Positions 7,280-9,898 of a stretch of DNA of 9,898 nucleotides are shown piece after piece. The position numbers and the translations under genes are program-made. Location of the stretch: assembly GCA_020029455.1 (NCBI GenBank), contig JAIBJH010000085.1, forward strand, positions 1-9,898. The letters are read 5' to 3'. Under the pieces are notes generated by a model, which saw only the letters and a list, made by a program, of their open reading frames with translations, was not told where the DNA came from and searched no databases. Origin of the DNA: Hyphomicrobiales bacterium. Lineage in GTDB: Bacteria; Pseudomonadota; Alphaproteobacteria; Rhizobiales; Aestuariivirgaceae. Positions within the stretch are counted from its first letter, which is position 1. Every line of letters begins with the position of its first letter.

Positions 7280-7296
7280 GCAGGCATTCCGCCTGC
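7280..7296 (-). other. Short stem-loop just behind dnaJ
   Basis: GCAGGC (7280-7285) and GCCTGC (7291-7296) pair as a perfect 6-base stem with a 5-base loop, 12 bases after the dnaJ stop codon. The dnaJ-sense strand has no T-run after the stem, so it is not a standard intrinsic terminator. It may instead protect the 3' end of the dnaKJ transcript or help Rho-dependent ending. The rest of the gap between dnaJ and the polyketide synthase gene (7051-7308) holds the dnaJ fragment and an AATCGA direct repeat with a 10-base period (7215-7230); no convincing promoter was found. Confidence 0.35.
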
Positions 7297-7308
7297 TCGT
7301 CCGATGCG

Positions 7309-8463
7309 CTACCCACCGAAGCCATCCCAGAAGGCCTTCGCCTTGGCGAAGAAGCCTTCCGATTCGGGCGAGTTGTGGGGCGAATCCTTCTCGAATTCGC
7401 GCAGAATCTCGCGCTGGCGGCGTGTGAGGTTGACCGGCGTTTCAACCGCCACCTGGATATACATGTCGCCGTGCTGGCTTGAACGCAGCACCGGCATGCC
7501 CTTGGATTTCAAGCGGAACTGTTTTCCGGTCTGGGTTCCTTCGGGGATGGAAACGCGCGCCTTCTTGCCATCGATGGTGGGCACTTCGATATCGCCGCCC
7601 AGCACCGCCGTCGGCATGGAGATCGGGACCTTGCAGAAGAGGTCGGCGCCATCACGCTGGAAGAATTCATGGGGGCGCACGGAGAGGAAAATATAAAGAT
7701 CGCCCTGCGGGCCGCCGCGCAAGCCCGCTTCGCCCTCATTGGCAAGCCTGATGCGGGTTCCATCTTCCACACCTTGCGGGATGTTGACGGAGAGTGTGCG
7801 GTCCTTGGTAACGCGGCCCTGGCCGCCGCAGGCGGTGCAGGGATCGGCGATGACCTGACCGCGCCCACCGCAGGTGTGGCAGGCGCGTTCGACGGTGAAG
7901 AAACCCGATTGTGAACGCACCACGCCGGAGCCATGGCAGATGGCGCAGGTTTTCGGCGCAGTGCCGGCCTTGGCGCCAGAGCCCTTGCAGATTTCGCAAG
8001 TGACTGACGAGGGAACGCGGACCTGCGCGGTTTTTCCCGTGTAGGCTTCTGTCAGGCTGATTTCGAGATTGTAGCGAAGGTCGGAGCCGCGGGTGGCGCC
8101 GCCACGGCCACGGGCGCGCTGGCGCCCGCCGCCGCCACCCATGAAGTCGCCGAAGAGGTCTTCGAAGATGTCGGACATGGAGGAACCGAAATCCGGGCCG
8201 AAACCCGCAGCACCGCCGGGCCTTCCGGCCGCACCGCCTTCAAAGGCCTGATGGCCGAAGCGGTCATAGGCGGCGCGCTTCTGCGGATCCTTCAATACGT
8301 CATAGGCCTCGTTCAATTCCTTGAACTTGGCATCAGTCTCCTTGGAGCCATGATTGGCATCAGGATGCAGTTTCTTGGCCAGATTGCGATAGGCAGTCTT
8401 GAGCGCCTTTTCATCGGCGTTCTTCGGCACTCCCAAAACTTCGTAATAGTCGCGCTTGGCCAT
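7309..8463 (-). CDS. dnaJ: Chaperone protein DnaJ (Hsp40)
   Basis: This 384-residue type I J-protein in the cytoplasm hands unfolded substrates to DnaK and stimulates its ATPase. The J domain (about 1-70) has YYEVLGV and the essential HPD at 33-35. A Gly/Phe-rich region (about 75-122) follows, with runs of glycine at 109-113. The zinc-binding domain has four CxxCxGxG units starting at Cys156, Cys173, Cys195 and Cys209, all eight cysteines present. The C-terminal substrate-binding domains follow, and the protein ends in GFFAKAKAFWDGFGG. MAKRDYYEVLG fixes the start. The ATG has no Shine-Dalgarno sequence at the normal distance; GGAGGG belonging to the repeat at 8481-8594 lies 17 bases upstream. 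It lies 161 bases behind dnaK, in the usual dnaK-dnaJ order, and is probably co-transcribed. Confidence 0.99.
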   Translation of the reverse strand: MAKRDYYEVLGVPKNADEKALKTAYRNLAKKLHPDANHGSKETDAKFKELNEAYDVLKDPQKRAAYDRFGHQAFEGGAAGRPGGAAGFGPDFGSSMSDIFEDLFGDFMGGGGGRQRARGRGGATRGSDLRYNLEISLTEAYTGKTAQVRVPSSVTCEICKGSGAKAGTAPKTCAICHGSGVVRSQSGFFTVERACHTCGGRGQVIADPCTACGGQGRVTKDRTLSVNIPQGVEDGTRIRLANEGEAGLRGGPQGDLYIFLSVRPHEFFQRDGADLFCKVPISMPTAVLGGDIEVPTIDGKKARVSIPEGTQTGKQFRLKSKGMPVLRSSQHGDMYIQVAVETPVNLTRRQREILREFEKDSPHNSPESEGFFAKAKAFWDGFGG

Positions 8464-8480
8464 GGTGGGTTGTTTGTTTT

Positions 8481-8594
8481 CCCTCCCCCTTGTGGATAGG
8501 GATCAAGGATGGGGGTTGCGCTGTGGCTTAAGGTGTTTGCGCGCATTGCACCAGTCCCAGACCTCCACTCCAGCCCTCCCCACAAGGGGGAGGG
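8481..8594. repeat. Palindromic intergenic repeat between dnaK and dnaJ
   Basis: CCCTCCCCCTTGTGG (8481-8495) and its perfect 15-base inverted complement CCACAAGGGGGAGGG (8580-8594) enclose about 84 bases. The right arm is itself part of a hairpin: CCCTCCCC (8574-8581) pairs with GGGGAGGG (8587-8594) around a 5-base loop. The left arm can form its own imperfect hairpin with CAAGGATGGGGG (8504-8515). G/C-rich units of this type recur between genes in many Hyphomicrobiales, so this is probably a dispersed, MITE- or RIME-like element; that is from memory, not from a search. In the dnaKJ transcript the structure ends 17 bases before the dnaJ start and could lower dnaJ expression or set the mRNA processing point. 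Confidence 0.65.
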
Positions 8595-8624
8595 GGAATG
8601 AGAACCTGGCGACCGTCATTTGCA

Positions 8625-9898
<1,274 letters not shown>

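Overview
The window looks like a chromosomal segment of an alphaproteobacterium, most likely in the order Hyphomicrobiales (Rhizobiales). The reasons are the rhizobial-type PolA, DnaJ and DnaK sequences, the GC-rich coding style with small intergenic gaps, a DUF3750 gene behind polA, and a G/C-rich palindromic repeat of a kind common between genes in that group. Genus cannot be fixed from the sequence alone.

Left edge (1-591): the 5' end of a SWIM zinc-finger protein gene runs leftward out of the window. A gene-poor stretch of lower GC follows, then a tRNA-Arg(CCG) gene on the minus strand with a readable promoter. The 3' end of the tRNA faces the lower-GC stretch, which is the usual geometry at the edge of an integrated island, although no second att copy is visible.

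Middle plus-strand block (808-5536): a membrane acyltransferase-3 gene overlaps the start of polA, and polA is followed after 3 nt by a DUF3750 membrane-anchored protein. The three genes look co-transcribed. PolA has intact 5'-nuclease, proofreading exonuclease and polymerase active sites.

Minus-strand block (5507-9898): from upstream to downstream this is dnaK (only its C-terminal two thirds is in the window), a palindromic repeat, dnaJ, a short gap, a type III polyketide synthase and an isoprenylcysteine methyltransferase (ICMT)-like methyltransferase. The last two overlap by ATGA and probably form a small biosynthetic operon making a methylated alkylpyrone or alkylresorcinol-type lipid, by analogy with BpsA/BpsB and SrsA/SrsB. 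This operon ends convergently against, and overlaps, the DUF3750 gene.

The least ordinary items are a decayed second copy of the dnaJ 3' end, stop codon included, lying between dnaJ and the polyketide synthase gene; the type III PKS/methyltransferase pair itself; and the long inverted repeat between dnaK and dnaJ. No CRISPR array, transposase or rRNA gene was seen.
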